This document shows, piece after piece, positions 1-7,800 of a DNA stretch of 12,166 nucleotides. A program made the position numbers and the translations under genes. The stretch's first letter is position 1; every line of letters begins with the position of its first letter. Source of the DNA: Verrucomicrobiota bacterium (lineage in GTDB: Bacteria; Verrucomicrobiota; Verrucomicrobiia; Limisphaerales; UBA1096); contig DQOE01000088.1 of NCBI GenBank assembly GCA_015658765.1, forward strand, positions 1 to 12,166, written 5' to 3'. The notes under the pieces are model-generated. The model saw nothing but the letters and a program-made list of their open reading frames with translations. It was not told the origin of the DNA and searched no databases.

Positions 1-649
1 CGAGTTTGCCGCGTGTCAGCACGAACAAATCGAGGTCGAAATGCTCAATCAACTGCCGAATTTCCTCCGATTGGCCAAGGCCGAGCAGCGGGGCGACGGT
101 GGCCAGTTCGGCCTCATTCATCTTGACGATCGAGGCGGCGCGGCAACCGTCCTCGAGCAGTTCGGCGGAGAAATAATCCTGCCGCAAATTCACGTCGAAC
201 AGCCGCACGGCTTGGCTGGCGGCAGTGGCGAATTGCTGAATCGTCGAGCGCGCCGGCTCGAGCCGCTGGCCAAGCGTGCCAAAACAAACGGCGTCGCACC
301 GCTTGGCCAAGCCGGCGAGCGACTCGTCCCAAGCGAGCCGGTCCCATGCCGTGTCGCCGATGATTTCGTACTCCGGCTCGCCGTTGCGCAGGGTGATCTC
401 GACCGTGCCGGTCGGGGCATCACTATCGGTTTGAATGAAGGCCGTGTCCATGCCGCGCCTGGCCAAGTCGTCGAGCAGCGCCTGGCCAAGCGTGTCACCG
501 CCGATGCGGCTGGCCACCACTGCGTTGTTGCCAAGTTGGTGCGACTGGACGGCGGCGTTGAGCGGCGCGCCTCCAAGCGCCGGGCCGGCGGGGAGCAGGT
601 CGTAAAGCGCCTCGCCCAAGCCGACGATGAGTGGAGGCGATCCGGTCAT
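1..649 (-). CDS. PfkB-family carbohydrate kinase, C-terminus cut by window edge
   Basis: Probable ATP-dependent sugar kinase of the ribokinase/fructokinase (PfkB) family, which phosphorylates a hexose, pentose or nucleoside in the cytoplasm. Reading the minus strand from the ATG at 649-647 gives 216 codons before the edge. Visible family features are the N-terminal strand VGLGEALYDLLP (residues 9-20), the sugar-binding GGAPLNAA (26-33) followed by SRIGGDTLGQ (47-56), FDVNLRQDYF (151-160, fructokinase-like) and KMNEAEL (176-182). LTRGK at 211-215 leads toward the second signature, so the catalytic GAGD motif and roughly 80-100 residues should lie off the left edge. The start codon overlaps the stop of the upstream methyltransferase in an ATGA junction, so the two are probably translationally coupled. 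The gene holds one exact CTTGGCCAAG palindrome (coding G-L-A-K-R) and several degenerate ones. The sugar cannot be named from this fragment. Confidence 0.9.
   Translation of the reverse strand, partial: MTGSPPLIVGLGEALYDLLPAGPALGGAPLNAAVQSHQLGNNAVVASRIGGDTLGQALLDDLARRGMDTAFIQTDSDAPTGTVEITLRNGEPEYEIIGDTAWDRLAWDESLAGLAKRCDAVCFGTLGQRLEPARSTIQQFATAASQAVRLFDVNLRQDYFSAELLEDGCRAASIVKMNEAELATVAPLLGLGQSEEIRQLIEHFDLDLFVLTRGKL
302..311. repeat. CTTGGCCAAG palindrome, copy 1
   Basis: Exact copy inside the PfkB-like kinase gene; on the coding strand it reads G-L-A-K-R. It matches the extended 14-mer CGCTTGGCCAAGCG at 13 positions (300-313). Confidence 0.85.
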
Positions 650-1554
650 GGAAGCGTCGAGGCTTGCAGCAGCACCGGGCGCGGCTTGGCGGTCCAAAAC
701 GAAAACCCCTTGAGCCGCAGCGAGTAGTCCGGACGGATCTCGCGCAGCCATGCGATCATTCGCTCGGCGTGGTCATCGACGTGATACGTCGTGATGGCGA
801 GTTGCGGAGCGCCGTTGCGAATCTGTTCCCCGGCACCGAGCAACACGTCGAGGTCGGCACCCTCGGCGTCGGCCTTGATGAGGTCGCCCGGGCCAAGCGC
901 TAACTGGTGGCTGCGGCAGTAGTCGTCGATGCTCGTGACCGGCACGGCGTCGGCGTGCGACTCGCCGCCTGGCAGGTACTCGAGATAACCGGCGTCCGGG
1001 TTGTCGCCGGCGACCATTCGCGCTTGGCCGGTTTGCCTGCCGACGCCGCTGCGCTCGATGGCGACGCCGTCGGTCAAGCCGTTGGCCTCGGCTCCGCGTT
1101 GGAGCAGGCCGGCCATTCGCCCGCTTGGCTCGAAACAAATCACGCGCTTGGCCACGCGCTCCTTGAGCGCGCGAAATGCGAACAGCCCCTCGCACGCGCC
1201 GACGTCGAGCACGGTGCTCTCTGGCGAGAGGCGGATCGGCGCGGTGGTGTAGTGGTGCGGATTGGCGGCGGAGAACTCCTGCTCGATGACGAAGTGCAGG
1301 TTTTGATCCGGCTCGCTTGGCCAGAAAAAACTCAGCCCACTGTCGCGCAACCGCACCCGCCAAGCGTCGCCGGCCTGCGTGATTTCGGCTTCGTTGGCGA
1401 GGTTTCTGGCCGCGGCCATGGTGTGGAGTCGGGCCGGGAAAACCACGCGGTTGGCCTGCATGCGGGCGTCGGCGAAGGCGAAGCGGCCGTGCAGTTTTTG
1501 CTGGCGACGCCACTCGCGCCAGCAGCGCAACGATTGTGTAAGGGGGTTTTTCAC
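646..1554 (-). CDS. FkbM-family SAM-dependent methyltransferase
   Basis: Predicted 302-residue S-adenosylmethionine-dependent O-methyltransferase of the FkbM type. Such enzymes methylate hydroxyls of polyketides, sugars or surface glycans. The SAM-binding core is clear: motif I VLDVGACEG (115-123), the acidic strand end CFEP (140-143), VTSIDDY (206-212) and the FkbM hallmark LIKADAEGAD (225-234). The 110 residues before the core show no recognisable domain. The start is GTG at 1554-1552; an in-frame TGA two codons upstream rules out extension. No convincing Shine-Dalgarno sequence precedes it. Its TGA overlaps the ATG of the PfkB-like kinase by 4 nt, and it diverges from the CmcI-like gene across a 105-bp gap. 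A small methyltransferase paired with a sugar kinase suggests a modified sugar, but that is inference. The family call is firm; the substrate is unknown. Confidence 0.88.
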   Translation of the reverse strand: MKNPLTQSLRCWREWRRQQKLHGRFAFADARMQANRVVFPARLHTMAAARNLANEAEITQAGDAWRVRLRDSGLSFFWPSEPDQNLHFVIEQEFSAANPHHYTTAPIRLSPESTVLDVGACEGLFAFRALKERVAKRVICFEPSGRMAGLLQRGAEANGLTDGVAIERSGVGRQTGQARMVAGDNPDAGYLEYLPGGESHADAVPVTSIDDYCRSHQLALGPGDLIKADAEGADLDVLLGAGEQIRNGAPQLAITTYHVDDHAERMIAWLREIRPDYSLRLKGFSFWTAKPRPVLLQASTLP

Positions 1555-1659
1555 GGCTCAGTCGAAGGGTGGCGACGGGCAAACAGGGATTGCCACTACG
1601 CGGCTCCGGCCATACGGTTCGCGCCCGGCGGGAGCGGTTGTCCTCCTGTTTTAATTAAT

Positions 1660-2340
1660 ATGTACATGCGCCTTCGCAGCTTGGTGATCTCCCTCTACAA
1701 CGCGCTATTTGCGCGTGCCGTGGAGAAGCTATTTTTTCACCAACTCGTCACCAAGACAAACAACTTCGGCACGAGCAACTGGCTTGGCAAACCGATTTGG
1801 CAAAACACATTTGACCTTTGGATCGCGCAGGAAACGATCCACGACGTGAAGCCGTCGCTCATTATCGAGTGCGGTACGAACCGCGGCGGCTCGGCTTATT
1901 TTTACGCGCAGCTGTTCGACCTTATGGGCACCGACGGCAAGGTCGTCTCGGTGGACATCGAGAAGCTGCACGACCTGTCGCACCCGCGGGTGACGTACCT
2001 AGTCGGCAGTTCGGTGTCGGAAGAAATCGCCGGGCAGATTCGCACGATGGCCGAGGCGGCGACCGGGCCGGTGTTGGTGATTCTCGACAGCGACCACTCC
2101 GAGGCTCACGTCGCGAAGGAGCTCGAAATCTACGCGCTGATGACCTCGGTCGGCAGTTACTGCCTTGTGCAGGACGGTATCATCGACGAGCTGTTCATGT
2201 TCCGCAAAGGCCGTCCCGGGCCGCTGCCGGCGATCAAGAAATATCTGGCCAAGCACCCCGAGTTCGAGATCGACCACGAGCGTTGCGGACGCTTCCTCAT
2301 CACGCACCACCCGAAAGGCTGGCTCAAGCGAGTTCAATGA
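1660..2340 (+). CDS. CmcI-like (cephalosporin hydroxylase family) methyltransferase
   Basis: Predicted 226-residue class I SAM-dependent methyltransferase of the CmcI/cephalosporin-hydroxylase family. Despite that name, members in non-producers are mostly linked to modification of glycans or secondary metabolites. The SAM-binding loop is IECGTNRGGSA (69-79), the next acidic strand is VVSVDI (95-100), and the family motif VILDSDHSEAHV (140-151) plus VQDG (170-173) should supply metal and active-site residues. The hydrophobic N-terminus (LVISLYNALFARAV, 8-21) may be a helix lying against the membrane or substrate; it is not a clear signal peptide. I start at the ATG of 1660, just after TTAATTAAT. 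The frame stays open upstream, but that part is antisense to the FkbM gene and has no homology I recognise. No Shine-Dalgarno sequence is visible. The stop overlaps the hisH start (ATGA). Confidence 0.85.
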   Translation: MYMRLRSLVISLYNALFARAVEKLFFHQLVTKTNNFGTSNWLGKPIWQNTFDLWIAQETIHDVKPSLIIECGTNRGGSAYFYAQLFDLMGTDGKVVSVDIEKLHDLSHPRVTYLVGSSVSEEIAGQIRTMAEAATGPVLVILDSDHSEAHVAKELEIYALMTSVGSYCLVQDGIIDELFMFRKGRPGPLPAIKKYLAKHPEFEIDHERCGRFLITHHPKGWLKRVQ

Positions 2341-2957
2341 TCGCCCTGCTGGATTATGGCGCTGGAAATTTGCGAAGCGTGGAGAAGGCGCTGCGTTTCG
2401 TCGGCGGCGACGTGCGCTTGGTGCAGTTGCCGGACGGGATGAAGGACGCCTCGGCCGTGGTGCTGCCCGGTGTCGGCGCGTTCGACGACTGCGTCAACGC
2501 CATGCAGCGGCAGGAACTGCTCGCGGCGTCCCGGGAGTTTATCAAAACCGGGCGGCCGTTCCTCGGCATCTGCGTTGGTTATCAAGCGATGTTCGAGCGG
2601 AGTGAGGAGTTCGACAGCCGCGCCGCCGGGCTGGGGCTGTTTGCGGGCAGCGTTGTGCGTTTCCCGGATGGCCAAGGGCTGAAGATTCCGCAGATCGGCT
2701 GGAACAAAATCGAGATCGTCCAGCCGGAGTGCCCGATTTTTAAGGGCGTCGAGAACGGCAGCCACGTTTATTTCGTGCACAGCTTTTATCCGCAGCCGGA
2801 GGACGGCTCGATCGCCGCCTGCCGCACGACTTACGGCGTGGAGTTCGCCTCGGCCATCTGGCGGGACAATGTTTACGCGACGCAATTCCACCCCGAAAAA
2901 AGCCAAAAAGTCGGGCTGGCGATCCTTCAAAATTTCGTCGACTTGGCCAAGGGGTAG
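2337..2957 (+). CDS. hisH: imidazole glycerol phosphate synthase subunit HisH
   Basis: Glutaminase subunit of imidazole glycerol phosphate synthase, 206 residues, the usual family length. It hydrolyses glutamine and passes ammonia to HisF, which forms imidazole glycerol phosphate and AICAR in histidine synthesis. The class I amidotransferase triad is complete: Cys79 in FLGICVGYQ, and His185 and Glu187 in QFHPEKS. The oxyanion-loop PGVGAF (44-49), the N-terminal LLDYGAGNLRSV (4-15) and SHVYFVHSFYP (142-152) are typical. The active-site loop has Val80-Gly-Tyr where many homologues have Leu-Gly-Met, a mild variation. The ATG lies within the stop of the CmcI-like gene, so expression is probably coupled. 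hisF, hisA and hisB are not in the window, which is an unusual setting. The last codons (D-L-A-K-G) are written over an exact CTTGGCCAAG palindrome. Confidence 0.96.
   Translation: MIALLDYGAGNLRSVEKALRFVGGDVRLVQLPDGMKDASAVVLPGVGAFDDCVNAMQRQELLAASREFIKTGRPFLGICVGYQAMFERSEEFDSRAAGLGLFAGSVVRFPDGQGLKIPQIGWNKIEIVQPECPIFKGVENGSHVYFVHSFYPQPEDGSIAACRTTYGVEFASAIWRDNVYATQFHPEKSQKVGLAILQNFVDLAKG
2942..2951. repeat. CTTGGCCAAG palindrome, copy 2
   Basis: Exact copy spanning the last codons of hisH (D-L-A-K-G), three bases before the stop codon. Confidence 0.85.
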
Positions 2958-2973
2958 AGGCGGCCGTCCCCAC

Positions 2974-2983
2974 CTTGGCCAAG
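2974..2983. repeat. CTTGGCCAAG palindrome, copy 3
   Basis: Exact copy 16 nt after the hisH stop, 32 bp from copy 2. Flanking TCCCC (2967-2971) and GGGGA (2985-2989) extend it into a longer imperfect inverted repeat. It lacks a U tract, so it is not a standard terminator. Confidence 0.85.
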
Positions 2984-3029
2984 CGGGGAGGCGATATGTG
3001 CTTGTGCAAGGTGGGCGGCTTTGGTAGCA

Positions 3030-3057
3030 TTGATTGCTCTTGGCCAAGCGATATTTT
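3030..3057 (+). promoter_or_regulatory. candidate sodA promoter with palindrome in the spacer
   Basis: A TTGATT box at 3030-3035 and a TATTTT box at 3052-3057 are separated by 16 nt. Each matches the sigma-70 consensus at four of six positions. Transcription would begin near 3064, giving a leader of about 32 nt. The exact palindrome CTTGGCCAAG (3039-3048) lies wholly inside the spacer, so a protein bound there would block polymerase. Assigned by pattern only. Confidence 0.4.
3039..3048. repeat. CTTGGCCAAG palindrome, copy 4
   Basis: Exact copy 65 bp from copy 3, centred in the spacer of the predicted sodA promoter and followed by CG. Confidence 0.85.
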
Positions 3058-3095
3058 GGCCGACAACACAGCAACTTTAGAAACACAAAAACATC

Positions 3096-3710
3096 ATGGC
3101 ACACTCACTCCCCGATCTCCCGTACGCGCACGACGCGCTGGAGCCGCACATCGACGCGCAAACCATGGAAATCCACCATGGCAAGCATCACAACACTTAC
3201 ATCACCAAGCTCAACGAGGCCATCGCCGGCAATGCCGAACTGGAGGCGAAGTCGGTCGAGGAACTGGTGAGCAACCTCGACGCCGTGCCGGAGGGCATCC
3301 GCGGCGCGGTGCGCAACCATGGCGGTGGGCACGCCAACCATTCCCTGTTCTGGACCGTGCTTGGCCCGGACGGCGGCGGCGAGCCAAGCGGCGCGTTGGC
3401 CGACGCGATCAACGCTGAGTTTGGCGGTTTCGTCGATTTTCAGGCCAAGTTTGAAGCCGCCGGCGCGACGCGCTTTGGCAGCGGCTGGGCCTGGGTTTGT
3501 GTGAACAGCGAAGGCGGCTTGTGCGTGTGCAGCACGGCCAACCAGGACACGCCGCTGATGGAGGGCCGCACGCCGATCCTCGGCTGCGACGTGTGGGAGC
3601 ACGCCTACTATCTCAAGTACCAAAACCGACGCCCGGACTATCTCAAGGCGTTTTGGAACGTCGTCAATTGGGACGCGGTTTCCGCAAATTACGATGCGGC
3701 CAAGGGCTGA
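3096..3710 (+). CDS. sodA: superoxide dismutase, Mn type
   Basis: Cytoplasmic superoxide dismutase of the Fe/Mn family, 204 residues, converting superoxide to oxygen and hydrogen peroxide. Metal ligands by comparison with E. coli SodA are His27 ([12 protein letters not shown]), His82 ([11 protein letters not shown]), Asp165 and His169 ([18 protein letters not shown]). The Gly77-Gly78 pair and Gln150 in STANQDTPL favour Mn rather than Fe. No signal peptide is present. Odd points are four cysteines (135, 143, 145, 164), one directly before the Asp165 ligand where Leu is usual. The gene has its own likely promoter in the 138-bp gap after hisH, holding two palindrome copies, and ends at a strong terminator. 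No Shine-Dalgarno sequence is visible before the ATG; the leader is A-rich. Confidence 0.97.
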   Translation: MAHSLPDLPYAHDALEPHIDAQTMEIHHGKHHNTYITKLNEAIAGNAELEAKSVEELVSNLDAVPEGIRGAVRNHGGGHANHSLFWTVLGPDGGGEPSGALADAINAEFGGFVDFQAKFEAAGATRFGSGWAWVCVNSEGGLCVCSTANQDTPLMEGRTPILGCDVWEHAYYLKYQNRRPDYLKAFWNVVNWDAVSANYDAAKG

Positions 3711-3732
3711 TTTTTCCAGCGGGCAACCCGAC

Positions 3733-3764
3733 AAAAAAGGCGCACTTTTCGTGCGCCTTTTTTT
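3733..3764. terminator. bidirectional intrinsic terminator between sodA and the convergent pseudopilin gene
   Basis: GGCGCAC (3739-3745) and GTGCGCC (3751-3757) form a perfect 7-bp GC-rich stem around a 5-nt loop. It is flanked by six A residues on the left (3733-3738) and seven T residues on the right (3758-3764). The flanks also pair, so the structure ends in a U tract on either strand. It lies 22 nt after the sodA stop and 21 nt beyond the end of the minus-strand gene, so it should stop both transcripts. Confidence 0.87.
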
Positions 3765-3785
3765 GTTGGGAAAATGGAGAGTGGA

Positions 3786-4604
3786 TCAAGGCCGGAGCAG
3801 GCCGACGATGGTGCGGAACTTCACCGGGTTGTCGCCGGGATTTTGTTTGCCGACATGATGCGCGCCCCGATCCCACAGGTTGGGGTTGAATGCCGCCTTG
3901 GTGGTGCTGAATGAGACGTGCGTGTCCCCCCAGAGGGCGTTGATGCCGGTTGGGTTGTCGTTGCTGGTGTGCGGCCGGGTGGCCTCGGTGTAAATCAGGT
4001 CGGTGACGATGGTGCTCTCTGAGGAGAATTGACCCGACTTGGTGGCCACCAGTCGCCATTGGGCCTCCATGTCGTTTTTCGGGTTGGGTCGGGCGAGTTG
4101 GCCGGACTGCGGGTAATACATGTAATTGCCCCGCACACGGCCCCGGTAGCACATGGGCCAGGGCACCTTGGGGCTTTGGTAGTTTTTTAGTTCCTGCTTG
4201 ATCGGCAGCGAGTCGGCGTGTCGCAGGCCGGGGTCGTAATAAGATCCGCCCGAGGTGATCAGGCCCACCGTGTAGAGAAAACCCAGGTTCATCGGGTATT
4301 GTGTGTTCGCCCGCTGGCCATCGGAGCCGCCAAACATGAGATAGCTCATCCACGGTTCGGAGGCGACATTCTTTTCCGGGTTGAACATTGTGGGGGGAGG
4401 GTGGTCATCGTAATCACCTGAATAAGCCACCAGCGCCAGTCCGATTTGACGCAGGTTGTTGGTGCAACTGGTGCGCTGCGCCTTGTTTTTTGCCTGACTG
4501 AGAGCCGGGAGCAGCAATCCGGCAAGGATGGCAATAATCGCGATTACCACCAACAACTCGATCAGGGTGAATGCCTCCTTCTTTGGAGTGAGTCTGGTTT
4601 TCAT
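3786..4604 (-). CDS. type II secretion/pseudopilin-like protein with prepilin N-terminus
   Basis: Predicted 272-residue prepilin-like membrane protein of the expanded PVC family. The N-terminus is short and basic ([11 protein letters not shown]), followed by the class III signal [20 protein letters not shown]. Cleavage by prepilin peptidase would fall between Ala11 and Phe12, with Glu at +5 retained; Ala at -1 instead of Gly is less common but tolerated in the family. The hydrophobic helix runs to about residue 33, followed by a globular domain with paired Cys near the helix ([14 protein letters not shown]) and the near-C-terminal LWGDTHVSF, the usual counterpart of the H-X9-DG motif. I start at ATG 4604-4602; the only longer start is TTG at 4643, adding 13 residues that fit no signal. 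It faces away from the large secreted protein gene and ends at the shared terminator. Its assembly role is unknown. Confidence 0.9.
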   Translation of the reverse strand: MKTRLTPKKEAFTLIELLVVIAIIAILAGLLLPALSQAKNKAQRTSCTNNLRQIGLALVAYSGDYDDHPPPTMFNPEKNVASEPWMSYLMFGGSDGQRANTQYPMNLGFLYTVGLITSGGSYYDPGLRHADSLPIKQELKNYQSPKVPWPMCYRGRVRGNYMYYPQSGQLARPNPKNDMEAQWRLVATKSGQFSSESTIVTDLIYTEATRPHTSNDNPTGINALWGDTHVSFSTTKAAFNPNLWDRGAHHVGKQNPGDNPVKFRTIVGLLRP

Positions 4605-4669
4605 CGGAAACGAAATCACCGCATCGCAGCTTTTGCCGGTCAATACTATTTACAATAAATCAGCGTGTG

Positions 4670-4679
4670 CTTGGCCAAG
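4670..4679. repeat. CTTGGCCAAG palindrome, copy 5
   Basis: Exact copy in the divergent gap between the minus-strand pseudopilin gene and the large modular gene, 65 bp before the pseudopilin ATG. It matches the extended 14-mer at 13 positions. Confidence 0.85.
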
Positions 4680-4812
4680 CGTTGAAAATGTAATTCCCTG
4701 CTGGCGAGGCATTTGTAATTTCCAGTTTCCCCGGACTTTCTGGTGATAAATTTTTTTTCAAAAAAACCCTTGATCCGACGAAATCAAGACATTACAAACC
4801 CGCCGCGCACAC

Positions 4813-4824
4813 ATGTTATAACAT
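4813..4824. promoter_or_regulatory. perfect 12-bp palindrome before the large secreted-protein gene
   Basis: ATGTTATAACAT is a perfect inverted repeat ending 9 nt before the ATG at 4834. It includes a TATAAC sequence (4817-4822) that could act as a -10 box, though no good -35 box lies at the right distance. It could be an operator, or an AT-rich leader. No Shine-Dalgarno sequence is present between it and the start codon. Low confidence in function; the symmetry itself is directly visible. Confidence 0.3.
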
Positions 4825-4833
4825 AAAATAACA

Positions 4834-7800
4834 ATGAACTGGAACCACACATTAATATTGGGCTGCCGTCGATCAGCGTGGAGTATGGTCGTCGGCCTGG
4901 TCTTGGCCACCGGGTTGGCCATGGCAGAGCCGCTCGAAAAGGATTCGGCTGAATTCGAGCTAAAGAACAGTGCCTCGCAGATTTTTGATGGCGAAGCCTT
5001 GCAGAATAGCTGGGTCAACGCTGGTGGGAAGCTGGAGTTCAAGTTGAACGACGGAATTCTGACCATCGATTCGCCGGAGAACAACGGCTGGGTTCAGCAT
5101 GACAACGGCGAGACGCCGTGGGAGGTGGGCACCGCAGATGGTGAATCGTGGACGGCGGAAATCAGCGTGCGCCTGGCCAACGACGATGGCAACGGCATTG
5201 TCATCTGGGGAGCCAACGGAACCGAGCGTGGCATCCTTCAAATCAACACGAACAACACGAAAATGTTCAACGCCGAGGTGATCGATGAGAATGACAACAC
5301 CGGCGGCTTCAACACGTTCCGCATCGCTTTCGACTGGGACGACGATCTGTACTACGTATGGCGAAACGGCGCGTTGCTGATCGACGGTGCCGCCGCCCAG
5401 GCCGGTACGACTCACAGCCGCTTCATCGTTGGCGACTGCTGCTCGAATATCCCGATGACAACGGTGGATCTCGAGTACATCCGCTACGACACCACAGGCT
5501 CGTACTCTCCGCCGGCGGCCCCGGCGAAGGTGGCCAAAAACCCGGAGAGCGCCACAGTGAAGGTGGGGGACAATGTCACTTTCTCGGCGGCGTTTGACGG
5601 CCCTATCACCAGCTACCAATGGCTCAAGGACGGCGAGGCTATCGAGGGGGCAGTCAGTGACTCTTACGCGATCGAGTTCGTCACCAAGGATCACGCCGGT
5701 GAATACAAACTGCTCGGTGGCAATGTGATCGAAGACGTTGAGACGGAAGCGGCCACATTGACGGTTCTGGTCGATGAGGTTCTACCGGCGATCACGAGCG
5801 CATCCGCCTCGGACACGTTCGACACGGTGACCGTGGTTTTCTCCGAGCCGGTGGATGCGTCGAGCGCCACGGACAAGGGCAACTACACGTTCGCCGATGA
5901 TGCGCTGAGTGTGGAGAAAGCCGGCCTCAAGAATGCCTCAACCGTGGTGTTGACAACGAGCAAGCAGGTTGAGGGAAGTGTATATAGCCTCTCGGTCGCC
6001 AGTGTGAAGGACGAGTCCGGCAACGCAATCGCCGCCGACACATCGGTGGAGATTCATGGGTTTGTCTTTGCGCTTGGTTACCTGAAGTTTGAGTACTTCG
6101 CGGGCATCGCCGGCGTCCACATAGAGGATTTGGTTGATGATGACAAATATCTCAACAATGAGGTGGACGAAGTGCTGTATCTGACCGCCTACGACACCAA
6201 GACCGCCTTTGACAGTAAGGGCGACAACTACGGGGCGCGCATCAGTGGTTGGTTGATCCCTGATCGTGGTGGAGATTATGGCTTTTTCATCGCCAGCGAT
6301 GACGCCGGGGAACTCTCCGTCAGTTCGGATGAAACCAAGGAAAACCTGGAAATAGTCGTGCAGGAGTTGAACTGGAGCACCCAGTTTGAAGGGGGCGGTG
6401 ACGAGGAGGGTTATCCGTTCGATACATTTGTCGCGGGTAAAAGCTACTACACGGAATTGATCTACAAGGAGGGCGGCGGAGGTGACGGCGCCAAGATTGC
6501 GTGGCGCCATGTTGACGACGAGGAGACGATCAGCATCAACAAACTGGAGCCGATTTCCGGCCAGCACATCGGCACGTATGTCGATCCCTCCGGATCGAGC
6601 GTCAAGATCAACCAGCAGCCGCAAAACCTTACCGCTCCGGTGAACGCAACGGTCAGCCTTTCCGTTGGCGCGGAAGGCAACTCAGCCGTGGGGTCGCATG
6701 TGCAGTATCAGTGGCGAAAGAACGGTGCCAACATCGCCGGGGCAAACGGCGCGGTGCTGGAGTTGTCCAGCTACACGCTTGACGACAACGGAGCGGTTTA
6801 CACCGTGGTTTGCAGCGTGCCCGGCATGGAGATTGTCTCCGCTGAGGCCAAGCTGACGGTGGTGGTGGACGACGAAGCGCCGACAGTGGTGTCGACCACG
6901 GCCGAAGGGAATCAGGTTACGGTTGAGTTCAGTGAGCCGCTGCGTACTGACAGTGGTGCGGTCGCTACGACCATCCCGCGCGACTCCGCGGAGTTCGAGT
7001 TCACGGCTGCCGCGAAGGAGATTCACGATGGGGACGCCCTCCTCGGTGACTGGGTCAATGCCGGTGGTGACCTCGAGTACGAGTTGACCGACGACTACCT
7101 GACGCTGATTTCAACCGCTAACAACGGCTGGCTGCAGCACGACAACGACAACACAGTCTGGGAGAAGGGCATCGCCACCGGCGGTTCTTGGACCGCAGAG
7201 ATTCGTGTACGCCTCGCTGATGACGATGGCAACGGTCTGGTCATCTGGGGTGCCAATGGCAAGGAGCGCGGCATTCTGCAGATCAACACCGACAACACGC
7301 AAAACTTCGGCAAGCAAACTCTGGATGAAAGCGACAACACCGACGCGTTTCACTCCTTCCGGATGGCGTACGAGGCGGGAAGTGGCAGCTACTACTTCTG
7401 GCGGGACGGCCAACTGCTGAACGTCGAGGGAGCGCCGCGACAGGCAGGCACGGGCGCCAGCCGGTTCATTGTAGGCGACTGCTGCTCGAATATACCGATG
7501 AGCGCCGTGGATCTGGAGTACATTCGCTACGACACCACGGGAGCCTTTGCGCCCGCTGGCGACGTTGTGACCCAGGGCGCGAACTCATTGGCAAACTACT
7601 CCATAGCCGGTGCAACCGTGACAGGCATCACCGTGCTCGAAGATGGCAAAACAGTTGTGCTCACGGTCGATGGCGCGGTCGATGGAGGCAACTCCAGCCT
7701 GTCCATCAAGAATGTGGCCGACCTTGCCGGCAACTCGATCGCTGAAACAAGCGTCGTGATTCCCGCCGGTGGGCCCAAGATCACTCCCTTGGGTTCGGCG

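Noticed and set aside
41..727. Long open frame on the plus strand
   Set aside because: It is antisense to the PfkB-like kinase, whose family motifs are unmistakable on the minus strand. GC-rich codon bias keeps the opposite frame open.
907..1659. Upstream extension of the CmcI-like gene
   Set aside because: The frame is open but runs antisense to the FkbM-like gene and has no recognisable domain. Homology begins after the ATG at 1660.
2967..2989. hisH terminator made from the palindrome with TCCCC/GGGGA arms
   Set aside because: The arms are asymmetric, the central palindrome folds poorly in RNA without a loop, and no U tract follows.
4605..4643. Earlier TTG start for the minus-strand pseudopilin
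   Set aside because: It would place 13 extra residues before a prepilin leader that is already complete from the ATG at 4604.
4751..4766. T8-C-A7 tract as a terminator hairpin
   Set aside because: The loop would be a single base and the stem only A-T pairs, so it is not a credible intrinsic terminator.
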